From SCTD01 sp963781675 (GTDB lineage: Bacteria; Actinomycetota; Actinomycetes; Mycobacteriales; SCTD01): 64,000 bases of DNA. A model generated the notes under the pieces. That model was not told the DNA's origin. It did no database searches and saw only the letters and a program-made list of their open reading frames with translations. The position numbers and the translations under genes were made by a program. Of the stretch, positions 27,224 through 35,568 are shown one piece after another. The DNA is taken from positions 124,001 to 188,000 of the forward strand of contig CAWAGF010000005.1 in the NCBI GenBank assembly GCA_963781675.1, in the 5' to 3' direction. How positions within the stretch are numbered: the stretch's first letter is position 1; each line of letters starts with the position of its first letter.

Positions 27224-27759
27224 GCCCCCGGCTGGTCGAGCTCGACCGCACGCAGCTGCGCAGCCGCGTCGACGAGGTGCTCGACGTCTACGCCGAGGCG
27301 ATGGAGGTGCCGCGGCCGGCGGCCCGCTCCCGCCGCTCCATCATCGCGACGCACCTGCAGCGCGACGGGCTGCGCGCGGTCGTCGCCCTGGACGACGCGG
27401 AGCAGATGGTCGGCGTCGCCTACGGCTACCAGGGGCGGCCCGGGCAGTGGTGGCACGACCAGGTCGAGGAGGCGCTGACGCCGGCGCAGGCGCGCGAGTG
27501 GCTGGTCGGCGCGTTCGAGGTCTGCGAGCTGCACGTGCGTCCCGCGCTGCACGGCACCGGCCTCGGCCGCGACCTGCTCGCCGCGCTGCTCGACGGGCTG
27601 CCGTGCCGTACCGCCGTCCTCACCACGCCTGACAACGAGACGCGCGCCCGCCACTTCTACCGGGCAGGCGGCTGGGTCGACCTGCGCCGCGACCTGCTCT
27701 TCCCCGGCGACCCGCGGGCCTTCGCCGTGCTGGGCCTGCGCCTAGGGTCGAGCCGATGA
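27220..27759 (+). CDS. GNAT-family N-acetyltransferase embedded in the carotenoid operon
   Basis: The 179-aa protein has a GNAT acetyl-CoA motif A (VCELHVRPALHGTGLGRDLL) and motif B (TTPDNETRARHFYRAGGW). The substrate is unknown. Overlap by 4 nt with crtA upstream and crtO downstream implies coupled expression with carotenoid enzymes, although no acetylated carotenoid step is obvious. Confidence 0.8.
   Translation: MSPRLVELDRTQLRSRVDEVLDVYAEAMEVPRPAARSRRSIIATHLQRDGLRAVVALDDAEQMVGVAYGYQGRPGQWWHDQVEEALTPAQAREWLVGAFEVCELHVRPALHGTGLGRDLLAALLDGLPCRTAVLTTPDNETRARHFYRAGGWVDLRRDLLFPGDPRAFAVLGLRLGSSR
27743..27748 (+). promoter_or_regulatory. Candidate internal leaderless -10 before crtO-like gene
   Basis: TAGGGT lies 7 nt upstream of the ATG at 27756, inside the end of the GNAT gene. 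It could give a separate leaderless transcript for the downstream carotenoid genes. Confidence 0.3.
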
Positions 27760-29336
27760 GGGACCGGGCCGTCGTCGTCGGCGCAGGGCACAACGGGCTG
27801 GTCGCCGCGTGCTACCTCGCGAAGGCCGGCCTGGACGTCGAGGTCGTCGAGCGCGACACCGTCGTCGGCGGCGCGGTCAGCACCGTGGAGCGGTTCCCGG
27901 GCTACCGGATGGACCGGGGCTCCAGCGCCCACATCATGGTGCGCCACACCGGCATCGTGGAGGACCTCGACCTCGTCGCCGCCGGCCTCGAGTACCAGGA
28001 CCTCGACCCGTGGGGCTTCGCGCCGTTCGGCGAGCAGGGGATCCACTTCCACGTCGACCTCGACCGGACCTGCGCCTCCATCGAGGCGGTGTGCGGCACC
28101 CGCGACGCCGACGCCTACCGCGCGTTCGTCCTGGACTGGTCCGCCCGCAACGTCAGGGTCTTCCAGGCGTTCCAGGGCGCGCCGACGATGAGCCACCTGG
28201 GGCGGACGCTCTGGGGAGTCGGGAAGTCGACCGGGCTCGACGGCATGGAGCTGTCGCGGCAGTTCCTCACCAGCGCCGACTCGCTGCTCGACGAGCACTT
28301 CGAGGACGAGCGGCTCAAGACGGCGCTGGCCTGGATGGGCGCGCAGTCCGGGCCGCCGACGCACGAGGTCGCGACCGCGGACCTGGTCGGCTGGAACACC
28401 GTGATGCACCTCAAGCCGCCGGGCCACCCCAAGGGCGGCAGCGGGATGCTCAGCGAGGCGCTCCAGAAGCGCCTCGAGTCCTACGGCGGCCGGGTCCGGC
28501 TGGGCGACGGCGCGGCCGCCATCACCGCCGAGGGCGGGCGCGCGACCGGCGTGCTGACCGAGTCGGGCGACCACCTGGCAGCCTCGGTCGTGGTGGCCGG
28601 CTGCCACGTGCTGACCACGGTCGACCTGCTCGGAAGCGCTGTGCCGTCGGAGTTCTCGACGCGCGCGCACAAGAGCATCCGGACCGGCAACGGCATCGGG
28701 ATGGTCGTGCGCCTCGGCACCCGCGCGCTGCCGCAGTACGCCGCCGGCACCGACGAGACGCACCGGGCCATGCAGCTCATCGCGCCGTCGCGGCAGTTCC
28801 TGCGCCGGGCGCACGGGGAGTTCAACGCCGGCCTGCCGCCGACCGAGCCGGCCGCCCTCGCGATGACGTTCAGCGCCTTCGACGACACCATCGCACCGCC
28901 CGGCAAGCACAACGTGACGGTGTGGGGCCAGTGGCACCCGTACGAGCTGTCGAACGGCGAGACGTGGGACGGGATCCGCGAGCGTGAGGGCACCAAGCTC
29001 GTCGAGGCGGTGGACCGCGTGGCGCCGGGCTTCGCCTCCTCCGTCGAGCACATGCACGTCCAGACGCCGCTGGACCTCGAGCGGGAGCTCGGCCTGCGCA
29101 ACGGCCAGGTGATGCACGTCGAGATGGCGTTCGACCAGATGTTCATGTGGCGGCCGATGCCGGAGCTGGCCGGCTACCGGCTGCCCGGCGTCGACGGGCT
29201 GTACCTGTGCGGTGCCTCCACCCACCCGGGTGGCGGCGTGTTCGGCGCGAGCGGCCGCTCCGCCGCGGGGGTGGCGCTGGCGGACCGCCGGCCCTCCCCG
29301 CTCTCCTGGGCCGCGCAGAGGATGCGACGTGGCTGA
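27756..29336 (+). CDS. crtO: CrtO-type carotenoid ketolase (phytoene-desaturase superfamily)
   Basis: The 526-aa flavoprotein begins with the FAD dinucleotide fold VVVGAGHNGLVAACYLAKAG and ends with the conserved C-terminal block YLCGASTHPGGGVFGASGRS. Length and the HPKGGSGMLSEALQKRLESY region fit the CrtO family (beta-carotene/gamma-carotene 4-ketolase) better than CrtI. It lies between GNAT and a 148-aa unknown protein. Assignment to ketolase rather than another CrtI-like oxidoreductase is likely but not certain. Confidence 0.75.
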   Translation: MRDRAVVVGAGHNGLVAACYLAKAGLDVEVVERDTVVGGAVSTVERFPGYRMDRGSSAHIMVRHTGIVEDLDLVAAGLEYQDLDPWGFAPFGEQGIHFHVDLDRTCASIEAVCGTRDADAYRAFVLDWSARNVRVFQAFQGAPTMSHLGRTLWGVGKSTGLDGMELSRQFLTSADSLLDEHFEDERLKTALAWMGAQSGPPTHEVATADLVGWNTVMHLKPPGHPKGGSGMLSEALQKRLESYGGRVRLGDGAAAITAEGGRATGVLTESGDHLAASVVVAGCHVLTTVDLLGSAVPSEFSTRAHKSIRTGNGIGMVVRLGTRALPQYAAGTDETHRAMQLIAPSRQFLRRAHGEFNAGLPPTEPAALAMTFSAFDDTIAPPGKHNVTVWGQWHPYELSNGETWDGIREREGTKLVEAVDRVAPGFASSVEHMHVQTPLDLERELGLRNGQVMHVEMAFDQMFMWRPMPELAGYRLPGVDGLYLCGASTHPGGGVFGASGRSAAGVALADRRPSPLSWAAQRMRRG

Positions 29337-29775
29337 CCTGTACGAGGTGCTCCTGGTCGACGGGCAGCAGCGGTGGCACGCCGGCTGGCTGGTCGACGAC
29401 GAGACCGAGACCGACGTGCTGCTGCGCTCCGGTGGCGGCATCCCGGTCTTCTCCAGCCGCGCGGGCCTCGAGCACCACGCGCAGGAGCGGCGGCTCGTGC
29501 TGCAGGACGACCTGCCGGACGAGATCGACCTCGACCTCGGCGGCTGGCTGAGCGCCGGCTCCCCGGAGCCGCCGCTCGCCGAGGTGTCCGAGCTGTGGCA
29601 CGTCCTGGTCGACGACCCCGACGCCGGCCGGCCGCTGGCGGGCGAGGCGATCGGCGAGGCCTACGACGACCTGGTGGAGGAGGTCCCCGGCTGGTTCGAC
29701 GAGCACGGCCGGGCCGCCCGCGCCGCCCTCGCCGACGCCGTCCGCCGGCTGCGCGCGGTGCTCCGCCCTGCCTAG
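29329..29775 (+). CDS. Uncharacterised acidic protein in the carotenoid operon
   Basis: The 148-aa soluble protein starts at a GTG that overlaps the crtO end by 8 nt. It begins VADLYEVLLVDGQQRWHAGW, is strongly acidic and has DLPDEIDLDLGGWL and VEEVPGWFDEHGRAARAALA. I recognise no family. Translational coupling to ketolase and CruF-like genes suggests a pathway-related role. Confidence 0.7.
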   Translation: MADLYEVLLVDGQQRWHAGWLVDDETETDVLLRSGGGIPVFSSRAGLEHHAQERRLVLQDDLPDEIDLDLGGWLSAGSPEPPLAEVSELWHVLVDDPDAGRPLAGEAIGEAYDDLVEEVPGWFDEHGRAARAALADAVRRLRAVLRPA

Positions 29776-29789
29776 GGCTCGTCCCGGTC

Positions 29790-30500
29790 CTGCTCGCAGC
29801 CCTCACCGTCCTGCTGCAGATCGCCTACCCGCTCGTGACCGGGCACCCGCGCGACGTGCTGACGGTGGTGACCGTCGTGGCCTTCTTCCTGGCCTCGACC
29901 ACCCACGCGCTCGTGCACCGCGGCCCGCGCTGGACCGCCCTGTTCGTCCTCCTCACCGCCGGGACGGGACTGCTCGCCGAGTCGGTCGGCACCTCGACCG
30001 GCGTCCCGTTCGGTCAGTACGACTACGCCGGGTCGCTGGGCTGGAAGCTGCTCTCGGTGCCAGTCGTCATCCCGCTGGCCTGGGCGATGATGGCCTACCC
30101 GTGCCTGCTCGTCGGCCAGCGGCTGGCCCGCACCCGGTTCGGCGCCGCGGCCGTCGGCGGGCTGGCGCTGGCCGCCTGGGACCTGTTCCTCGACCCGCAG
30201 ATGGTCGAGGCGGGCCACTGGACCTGGCGCGACGTCGAGGTCGCGCTGCCGGGAGCGCCCGGCATCCCCGTGAGCAACTACCTGGGCTGGCTGCTCGTCG
30301 CCGTCGTGATGGTCGGCGTGCTGCAGCTGCTCCCGCGCCGCGCCGCGGACGACCGGGTCCCTGCCGCGCTGTTCCTCTGGACGTACGGCTCGTCTGTCCT
30401 CGCCAACGCCGTCTTCTTCGGCCGGCCGGCGGTCGCCCTGCTCGGCGGCGTCGGCATGGGCGTCGTCGCCGTGCCGTACGCGCGGGCGCTGCGGTCGTGA
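29790..30500 (+). CDS. cruF: CruF-like carotenoid 1',2'-hydratase (membrane protein)
   Basis: The protein has about seven hydrophobic helices and CruF/DUF422-family motifs: VGTSTGVPFGQYDYAGSLG, VPVVIPLAWAMMAYP, AWDLFLDPQMV, GHWTW and GIPVSNYLGWLL. CruF adds water across the terminal double bond of acyclic carotenoid ends. No ATG or GTG fits the expected N-terminus; I use a CTG at 29790, and a small frame error near 29766-29790 is equally possible. Its stop overlaps the glycosyltransferase GTG by 4 nt. Confidence 0.8.
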   Translation: MLAALTVLLQIAYPLVTGHPRDVLTVVTVVAFFLASTTHALVHRGPRWTALFVLLTAGTGLLAESVGTSTGVPFGQYDYAGSLGWKLLSVPVVIPLAWAMMAYPCLLVGQRLARTRFGAAAVGGLALAAWDLFLDPQMVEAGHWTWRDVEVALPGAPGIPVSNYLGWLLVAVVMVGVLQLLPRRAADDRVPAALFLWTYGSSVLANAVFFGRPAVALLGGVGMGVVAVPYARALRS

Positions 30501-31555
30501 GGCTGCTCGCCGGGGCGGCTGCCCTGCTGTCCGTGCACGCCGCGGTGAACGCCCGCCTGCTGCGCGTGCCCACCGCGACGAGCACCGACGCGCGGGTCTC
30601 CGTCCTGCTGCCGGTGCGCGACGAGGCCGCCCGCGTGGAGCCGACGCTGCGCTCGCTGCTGGCGCAGGAGGGTGTCGACCTGGAGGTCGTGGTGCTCGAC
30701 GACGGCTCGACCGACGGCACCGCCGACGTCGTGCGTCGTGTCGCGGACGGCGACCCGCGGGTGCGCCTGCTGACCGGCAAGCCGCTGACCCCTGGCTGGC
30801 TCGGCAAGCCGCACGCCTGCCAGCAGCTCGCCGAGGCCGCCGCCCGCACCAGCGACGTCCTCGTCTTCGTCGACGCCGACGTCGATCTCGCGCCGCACGC
30901 CGTCGCCGCGACCGTCGCGCTGCTGCTCGCGGAGGACCTCGACCTGCTCTCGCCCTACCCAGCGCAGGAGGCGCCCGGCGCGACCGCGCTGGTGCAACCG
31001 CTGCTGCAGTGGTCGTGGCTGACGTTCCTGCCGCTGCGCCTCGCGGAGCGCTCTGCGCGGGAGTCGCTGTCGGCCGCGAACGGCCAGCTGCTGGCGGTGC
31101 GCCGCACGGCGTACGACCGGGCCGGCGGGCACGCCGCCGTGCACGACCGGGTGGTCGAGGACGTGGAGCTGCTGCGCGCCGTCAAGCGCACCGGGGGCAG
31201 CGGCGGCGTCTGCGACGGCACGGCGCTGGCGACCACCCGGATGTACGGCTCCTGGGACGAGCTCGTCGACGGCTACACCAAGTCGCTGTGGACCCTGCCG
31301 CTGCCGACCGTCGCGCTGCTGGGCCTGCTCTACGTCGTGCCGCCCGTGGCTGCGCTCCGCGGTTCCCGCGCCGGGGCGCTCGCCTACGCCGCGGGCGTCG
31401 CCGGGCGCGTCGTCGCCGCCCGCCGCACCGGCGGGCCGGTCGCGGCGTCGGTCGCGCACCCGGTGTCGGTGGCGGCGTTCTGCCTGCTGGCAGGTCGGTC
31501 GCGGCTGCACCGACGCCGCGGCACGCTGACGTGGAAGGGCCGGGCCCTCCCGTGA
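30497..31555 (+). CDS. Family 2 glycosyltransferase of the carotenoid operon
   Basis: The 352-aa GT-A-fold enzyme has an N-terminal hydrophobic anchor, VSVLLPVRDEAARVEPTLRS, VVLDDGSTDGT, VFVDADVDLAP (DxD), a W-rich acceptor region and C-terminal membrane helices. It follows cruF with a GTGA overlap and precedes a CrtD-like gene with another, so glycosylation of the tertiary 1'-hydroxyl made by CruF is the natural role (CruC-like), inferred from context. Confidence 0.8.
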   Translation: MRLLAGAAALLSVHAAVNARLLRVPTATSTDARVSVLLPVRDEAARVEPTLRSLLAQEGVDLEVVVLDDGSTDGTADVVRRVADGDPRVRLLTGKPLTPGWLGKPHACQQLAEAAARTSDVLVFVDADVDLAPHAVAATVALLLAEDLDLLSPYPAQEAPGATALVQPLLQWSWLTFLPLRLAERSARESLSAANGQLLAVRRTAYDRAGGHAAVHDRVVEDVELLRAVKRTGGSGGVCDGTALATTRMYGSWDELVDGYTKSLWTLPLPTVALLGLLYVVPPVAALRGSRAGALAYAAGVAGRVVAARRTGGPVAASVAHPVSVAAFCLLAGRSRLHRRRGTLTWKGRALP

Positions 31556-33030
31556 GCCGCGTCGTGGTGATCGGCGCAGGCGTCGGCGGGCTGGCCGCGG
31601 CCGCCCGCCTCGCCGCGCTCGGCCACGACGTCACCGTCTGCGAGGCAGCCGACCAGGTCGGCGGCAAGCTCGGGCTGGTCGTGCAGGACGTGCCCGGCGC
31701 GGGCGAGTTCCGCTTCGACACCGGCCCGTCGCTGGTGACCATGCCGCAGGTGCTCCGCGACCTGTTCGCCGACACCGGCGGCTGGCCGGACGACCTCGAC
31801 CTCGAGCCGCTCGACCCGGTCGCGCGGTACCGCTTCGCCGACGGCACCGGCTTCGACGCCGGCGAGGACCTGCACGCGGCGCTGGAGGCCTGGTCTCCCG
31901 GCAGCGGCGACGACTGGCGCGGCTTCACCGCGCGGGCCCAGCGGGTCTGGCACGCCAGCCGCACGCCGTTCCTGGAGAGCGCGCTCGACGGCCCGCGCAC
32001 CATCGCTCGGCTCGCGGTCCGGCAGCCCCGTGACATCGCCGCCATCGCCCCCGGCCGCTCGCTCCGGTCGCTCGGCCGCCGCCACCTGCGCGACCCGCGG
32101 CTGCGGATGTTCCTGGACCGCTACGCCACCTACACCGGCTCGGACCCGCGGCACGCCCCCGCCGCACTGGCCGCCGTGCCGTACGTCGAGCAGGCGTACG
32201 GCGGCTGGTACGTCACCGGCGGCCTGCACCGGCTGGGCACCGCCGTCGAGCAGCGCGCGGTGGAGCACGGCGCACGGATCCGCCTGCGCAGCAGGGTCTC
32301 CCGCATCCTGACCGAGGGTGGGCGGGCCAGCGGGGTGCGGCTGGCCTCCGGCGAGGAGCTGCCTGCGGACGTGGTGGTCGCGAACGCGGATGCCGCACAC
32401 GTCTACGGCTCGCTGGTCGACGCGCCGTCGGCGGCGCGGCGGCTCGCGCGGGCCACGCCGTCCCTGAGCGGCTTCGTGCTGCTGCTCGCGGTGCGCGGCC
32501 GCACACCCGGCCTGGCCCACCACAACGTGCTGTTCCCCGCGGACTACGACGCGGAGTTCGACGACGTGTTCGGCGACCCGGCGCGACCGGTGCAGGACCC
32601 CACGCTCTACGTCAGCGCACCGGACGACCCCCGGGTGCGGCCAGACGGCCACGAGGCGTGGTTCGTCCTGGTGAACGCCCCGCGGCACGGCACCGGGCGT
32701 GGGGCGGTCGACTGGCGGGCTCCCGGCCTGGCCGCCTCGTACGCCGACCGGCTCCTCGACCTGCTGGAGCGGCGCGGCCTGCCCGTCCGCGGCCGCGTGC
32801 TCTGGTCGCAGGTCCTGTCGCCGGCCGACCTCGAGGAGCGCACCGGCGCAGTGGGCGGCGCCATCTACGGCACGTCGAGCAACGGCGCGGCCGCGGCGTT
32901 CCTGCGCCCGGCGAACCGCTCCCCCGTTCCCGGCCTGTTCCTGGTGGGAGGCTCCTCCCATCCCGGCGGCGGCCTGCCGCTGGTCACCCTCTCGGCGCAG
33001 ATCGTCGCCGGTCTGGTGGGACCTGCATGA
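31552..33030 (+). CDS. Phytoene-desaturase-family protein, probably carotenoid 3,4-desaturase (CrtD-like)
   Basis: The 492-aa flavoprotein has VVVIGAGVGGLAAAARLAAL at the N-terminus, FRFDTGPSLVTMPQVLRDLF, and the C-terminal GLFLVGGSSHPGGGLPLVTL. It is a second CrtI-type enzyme in the window. The one at 41999 is the better phytoene desaturase, so this one, coupled to CruF and a glycosyltransferase, is most likely CrtD (3,4-desaturation of hydroxylated ends). Confidence 0.75.
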   Translation: MSRVVVIGAGVGGLAAAARLAALGHDVTVCEAADQVGGKLGLVVQDVPGAGEFRFDTGPSLVTMPQVLRDLFADTGGWPDDLDLEPLDPVARYRFADGTGFDAGEDLHAALEAWSPGSGDDWRGFTARAQRVWHASRTPFLESALDGPRTIARLAVRQPRDIAAIAPGRSLRSLGRRHLRDPRLRMFLDRYATYTGSDPRHAPAALAAVPYVEQAYGGWYVTGGLHRLGTAVEQRAVEHGARIRLRSRVSRILTEGGRASGVRLASGEELPADVVVANADAAHVYGSLVDAPSAARRLARATPSLSGFVLLLAVRGRTPGLAHHNVLFPADYDAEFDDVFGDPARPVQDPTLYVSAPDDPRVRPDGHEAWFVLVNAPRHGTGRGAVDWRAPGLAASYADRLLDLLERRGLPVRGRVLWSQVLSPADLEERTGAVGGAIYGTSSNGAAAAFLRPANRSPVPGLFLVGGSSHPGGGLPLVTLSAQIVAGLVGPA

Positions 33031-33395
33031 GCCGCCCGGACCGCCTGCTGCTGCTGGCCTTCTTCGTCGTGGTCCTCGGCCTGCTCGGCCGCAGCGAGCT
33101 GACCGCGACCGTCGTGGGCGCGGTCGGCGGCGGCGTCCCGGCCGCGCTCGTCGCCGGCCGGCTGAGGAGGCTGAGCGGCCGGATGGACGCCCGCCTCGGT
33201 GAGGTGGAGGTGCGCCGCACGGGGCTGCGGCCGAAGCGGGTCGCAGTGCGGGCCGGGCTGCACCTGGCGCTGCTCGGCGGGCTGCTGCTGAGCACCGTCC
33301 TCATCCCGTTCGTGGGTGACGAGCTCTACGCGGCGTCGGCGGCCGCGGTGACCGGCGTCGCGGCGGTGCTGACGGCGGCCCGCCTTCGCCGGTGA
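33027..33395 (+). CDS. Small membrane protein at the end of the carotenoid operon
   Basis: The 122-aa protein has four hydrophobic segments (about residues 6-22, 26-42, 75-90 and 97-115) and a basic central loop. It starts within the crtD-like stop (ATGA overlap), so it is part of the operon. No family recognised. Confidence 0.65.
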   Translation: MSRPDRLLLLAFFVVVLGLLGRSELTATVVGAVGGGVPAALVAGRLRRLSGRMDARLGEVEVRRTGLRPKRVAVRAGLHLALLGGLLLSTVLIPFVGDELYAASAAAVTGVAAVLTAARLRR

Positions 33396-33432
33396 CCGGG
33401 TGCCGCCCGGCTCGCCGCGCTGGTGCACGTCC

Positions 33433-33840
33433 TCAGGTGGCCGCGACGATGTTGACCATCCAGTCGACCCCGAAGGGGTCCGTGCAGGCGCCGAACTCGT
33501 CCCCCCAGACCTGCTTCTCGAGCGGCACGTTCACGGTGCCGCCCTCGGAGAGCTGCTGCCAGAAGCCGCGCAGCGCGTCGCCGTCGTCGCCGCTGAGGCT
33601 GACGGAGATGCTCGAGCCCGGCTGGTGCGGCATGCCCGGCGGCACGTCCGAGGCCATCAGCGTGAAGCCCTGCGGCGTCTCGAGCATCGCGTGCATGACG
33701 AGCGCCGGGTCGACGTCGGGGGCGCCGGCGTCCCCGAAGGTGCTGACGCTCAGGGTGCCGCCGAAGACGCTCTCGTAGAAAGCCATCGCCTCGCGGGCGG
33801 TGCCGTCGAACATGACGTAGGGGTTCAGGCGGGATGCCAT
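33433..33840 (-). CDS. VOC-family (glyoxalase/PhnB-like) protein
   Basis: The 135-aa protein is a PhnB/3-demethylubiquinone-9-methyltransferase-like VOC domain: LNPYVMFDGTAREAMAFYES, MHAMLETPQGFTLMASD, ISVSLSGDDGDALRGFWQQL and WGDEFGACTDPFGVDWMVNI. I place the start at the ATG of MASRLNPY, which follows GGAGG by 7 nt; an upstream GTG would add ten unconserved residues. Substrate unknown. Confidence 0.85.
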   Translation of the reverse strand: MASRLNPYVMFDGTAREAMAFYESVFGGTLSVSTFGDAGAPDVDPALVMHAMLETPQGFTLMASDVPPGMPHQPGSSISVSLSGDDGDALRGFWQQLSEGGTVNVPLEKQVWGDEFGACTDPFGVDWMVNIVAAT

Positions 33841-33872
33841 CGCGGGACCTCCGGGTCGGGTGCCGCGCACCC

Positions 33873-33878
33873 TAGGGT
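33873..33878 (+). promoter_or_regulatory. Candidate leaderless -10
   Basis: TAGGGT lies 6 nt before the ATG at 33885, with no ribosome-binding site between. Confidence 0.35.
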
Positions 33879-33884
33879 GCGGTC

Positions 33885-34052
33885 ATGCCGCTGCGCGAGC
33901 GTCCGTGGTTCCCGTGGCTGTCGGCGACCGCGTGGGGGCTGGTCGTCCTCGCGCTGGTGCTGGTGAACAGCGGCAGCATCCTGCTGGCCGTCGTGCTCGG
34001 TGTCGTCGTCGCGGTCATCAGCCGGAGGATCGACGGCTCACGCCAGCAGTGA
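33885..34052 (+). CDS. Small hydrophobic membrane protein
   Basis: The 55-aa frame encodes MPLRERPWFPWLSATAWGLV followed by a second hydrophobic stretch and a basic end, i.e. two short transmembrane helices. A leaderless promoter candidate precedes it. It overlaps the 3' end of the convergent kinase gene by 15 nt. Function unknown. Confidence 0.55.
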   Translation: MPLRERPWFPWLSATAWGLVVLALVLVNSGSILLAVVLGVVVAVISRRIDGSRQQ

Positions 34053-34787
34053 CCGCACGTGCACCAGGTCCCCCTCGTACAGCCGGACGTGCCCCGCGTC
34101 GATGGTCGCCTGCAGCGCCGCGTCCCCCGCGGCAGCCCGGGCGTACGACCAGGCGATGAGGTCCTCCAGGTGCAGCGCCGCCCACCGCACGACGTCCTGC
34201 GCCTCCACGCCGCCGTAGGCGTCGGCGAGCACCTGCACGCGCCGCCACTGCTCCTGCGCCGGCAGGTCGAGCCCGTCCGGGTGCCCCCCCGGCGTGAGGC
34301 TGACGAAGCGGTAGGCCGCAGCGCCCAGGTCGCGCAGCCGCGGCGCCGGGACCGCGTGGTCCCAGTCGATGAGCGCGACGAGCCGACGGTCGACGAAGAC
34401 GCAGTTGTACGGCGCGACGTCCCCGTGCGTGACCACCTCCACGGGCTCGACCGCCTCCCGCCGCCAGCCCTCCCGCGGCAGGTCCACGCGGGCGCTCGCG
34501 TCGTGCACCACCCGCACCGCACGGCCGACGTCCTGCAGCACCCGGTCGTCCCAGAGCCAGTCCGGCATCGGGTAGACGGGCACCTCCCCCTCGACGTACG
34601 CGACGACCTCGCGCCCCTGCTCGTCGAGCCCGAGGTGCTCCGGGACGTACGGGACGCCCGCGGCGCGCAGGCCGGTCATCAGCGCGGCCACCTGCGGCGT
34701 CCACGGGCCGGCGACGCGGCGCACGGTGCCGCCGAGGCGCACGACCGGCGCGCTGTTGCCGCCCGGCAGCGGCTCCGACTCCTGCAC
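34038..34787 (-). CDS. Aminoglycoside phosphotransferase (APH)-family kinase
   Basis: The 249-aa protein has the APH catalytic loop VVTHGDVAPYNCVFVD (HGD-x4-N) and the metal-binding IDWDHAVPAPRLRDLGAAAY (equivalent of DFG). The N-terminal ATP lobe is short. The family phosphorylates small molecules; genuine resistance cannot be inferred. It is 10 nt upstream of the CDP-alcohol transferase gene on the same strand. Confidence 0.82.
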   Translation of the reverse strand: MQESEPLPGGNSAPVVRLGGTVRRVAGPWTPQVAALMTGLRAAGVPYVPEHLGLDEQGREVVAYVEGEVPVYPMPDWLWDDRVLQDVGRAVRVVHDASARVDLPREGWRREAVEPVEVVTHGDVAPYNCVFVDRRLVALIDWDHAVPAPRLRDLGAAAYRFVSLTPGGHPDGLDLPAQEQWRRVQVLADAYGGVEAQDVVRWAALHLEDLIAWSYARAAAGDAALQATIDAGHVRLYEGDLVHVRSLLA

Positions 34788-34797
34788 CCGCCGGGGG

Positions 34798-35568
34798 CTA
34801 GGCGCCGGGAACGGGCTCGGCCGGCAGGGCGAGCAGCTGGCGCCGGACGGTCACGAGCAGCTGCCCCACCGAGAACAGGGTCATCGCGGTGATGACGGCC
34901 ATGCCGGTCGTCGCGACCAGCTCGCGGTGGTCGAGGAAGACGCCGCCGAAGTGGATCGAGGCGGACAGGAAGATGACGCGCTGCGGGCGCTCGGCGATCG
35001 TGATGCGGCCGACCTCGTCGCCGCCCGCGTTGCCGGAGCGGGCCCGGACGTACTCCATGAAGAAGAACAGGAAGCCGCACGCGATCGCCAGCTCCAGCGG
35101 CGCGCCCACCGAGACGACGGCGGCCAGGTAGATGACGTCGTTGACCCGGTCGACCGCGGAGTCGAGGACGTAGCCCCACCTGCTGGTCCGCTCCTCGAGC
35201 ACCGCGACGCAGCCGTCGAGCGTGTCGAACAGCCCGCTCGCGACGAGCACCCAGCCGGCGAGCATCGCCCAGCGGCCGCCGATGTCAGCAGGGACGAAGA
35301 CCGCGCCGGCCAGCCAGATCGAGCTGACGGTCAGCACGTCCGGCTGCACGCCGCGGCGGGCCAGCGGCCGGGCGATCGTGTAGACCATCGTCAGCCAGCC
35401 CCGCAGCCACGGGTTGCCGGTCCGCGGGTCGTAGCCGCCGTGCAGCACCGACCAGCGGTCGAAGTAGCCGTCCTTGCTGGGGACCTCGTGCGCCGGGCGC
35501 ACCGCGGTGGCCAGCGCGAGCACGACGAGCAGCAGGCCCGCGACGACCAGGACGAGGACGCCGGTCAC
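34798..35568 (-). CDS. CDP-alcohol phosphatidyltransferase family membrane protein
   Basis: The 256-aa membrane protein has the CDP-OH-P signature in the form D-x2-DG-x2-A-V-x8-G-x3-D-x3-D: DTLDGCVAV, then GYVLDSAVDR. The usual Arg after the Ala is replaced by Val. Several helices follow. It should transfer a phospho-alcohol from a CDP-linked donor; the substrate is unknown. GTG start overlaps the SRPBCC stop by 4 nt, in line with metF-SRPBCC-transferase being one operon. Confidence 0.8.
   Translation of the reverse strand: MTGVLVLVVAGLLLVVLALATAVRPAHEVPSKDGYFDRWSVLHGGYDPRTGNPWLRGWLTMVYTIARPLARRGVQPDVLTVSSIWLAGAVFVPADIGGRWAMLAGWVLVASGLFDTLDGCVAVLEERTSRWGYVLDSAVDRVNDVIYLAAVVSVGAPLELAIACGFLFFFMEYVRARSGNAGGDEVGRITIAERPQRVIFLSASIHFGGVFLDHRELVATTGMAVITAMTLFSVGQLLVTVRRQLLALPAEPVPGA

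Noticed and set aside
34038..34787. APH-like kinase considered as an antibiotic-resistance gene
   Set aside because: Only the generic catalytic motifs are present; the genomic context (lipid and folate genes) and short N-lobe do not support a resistance role.
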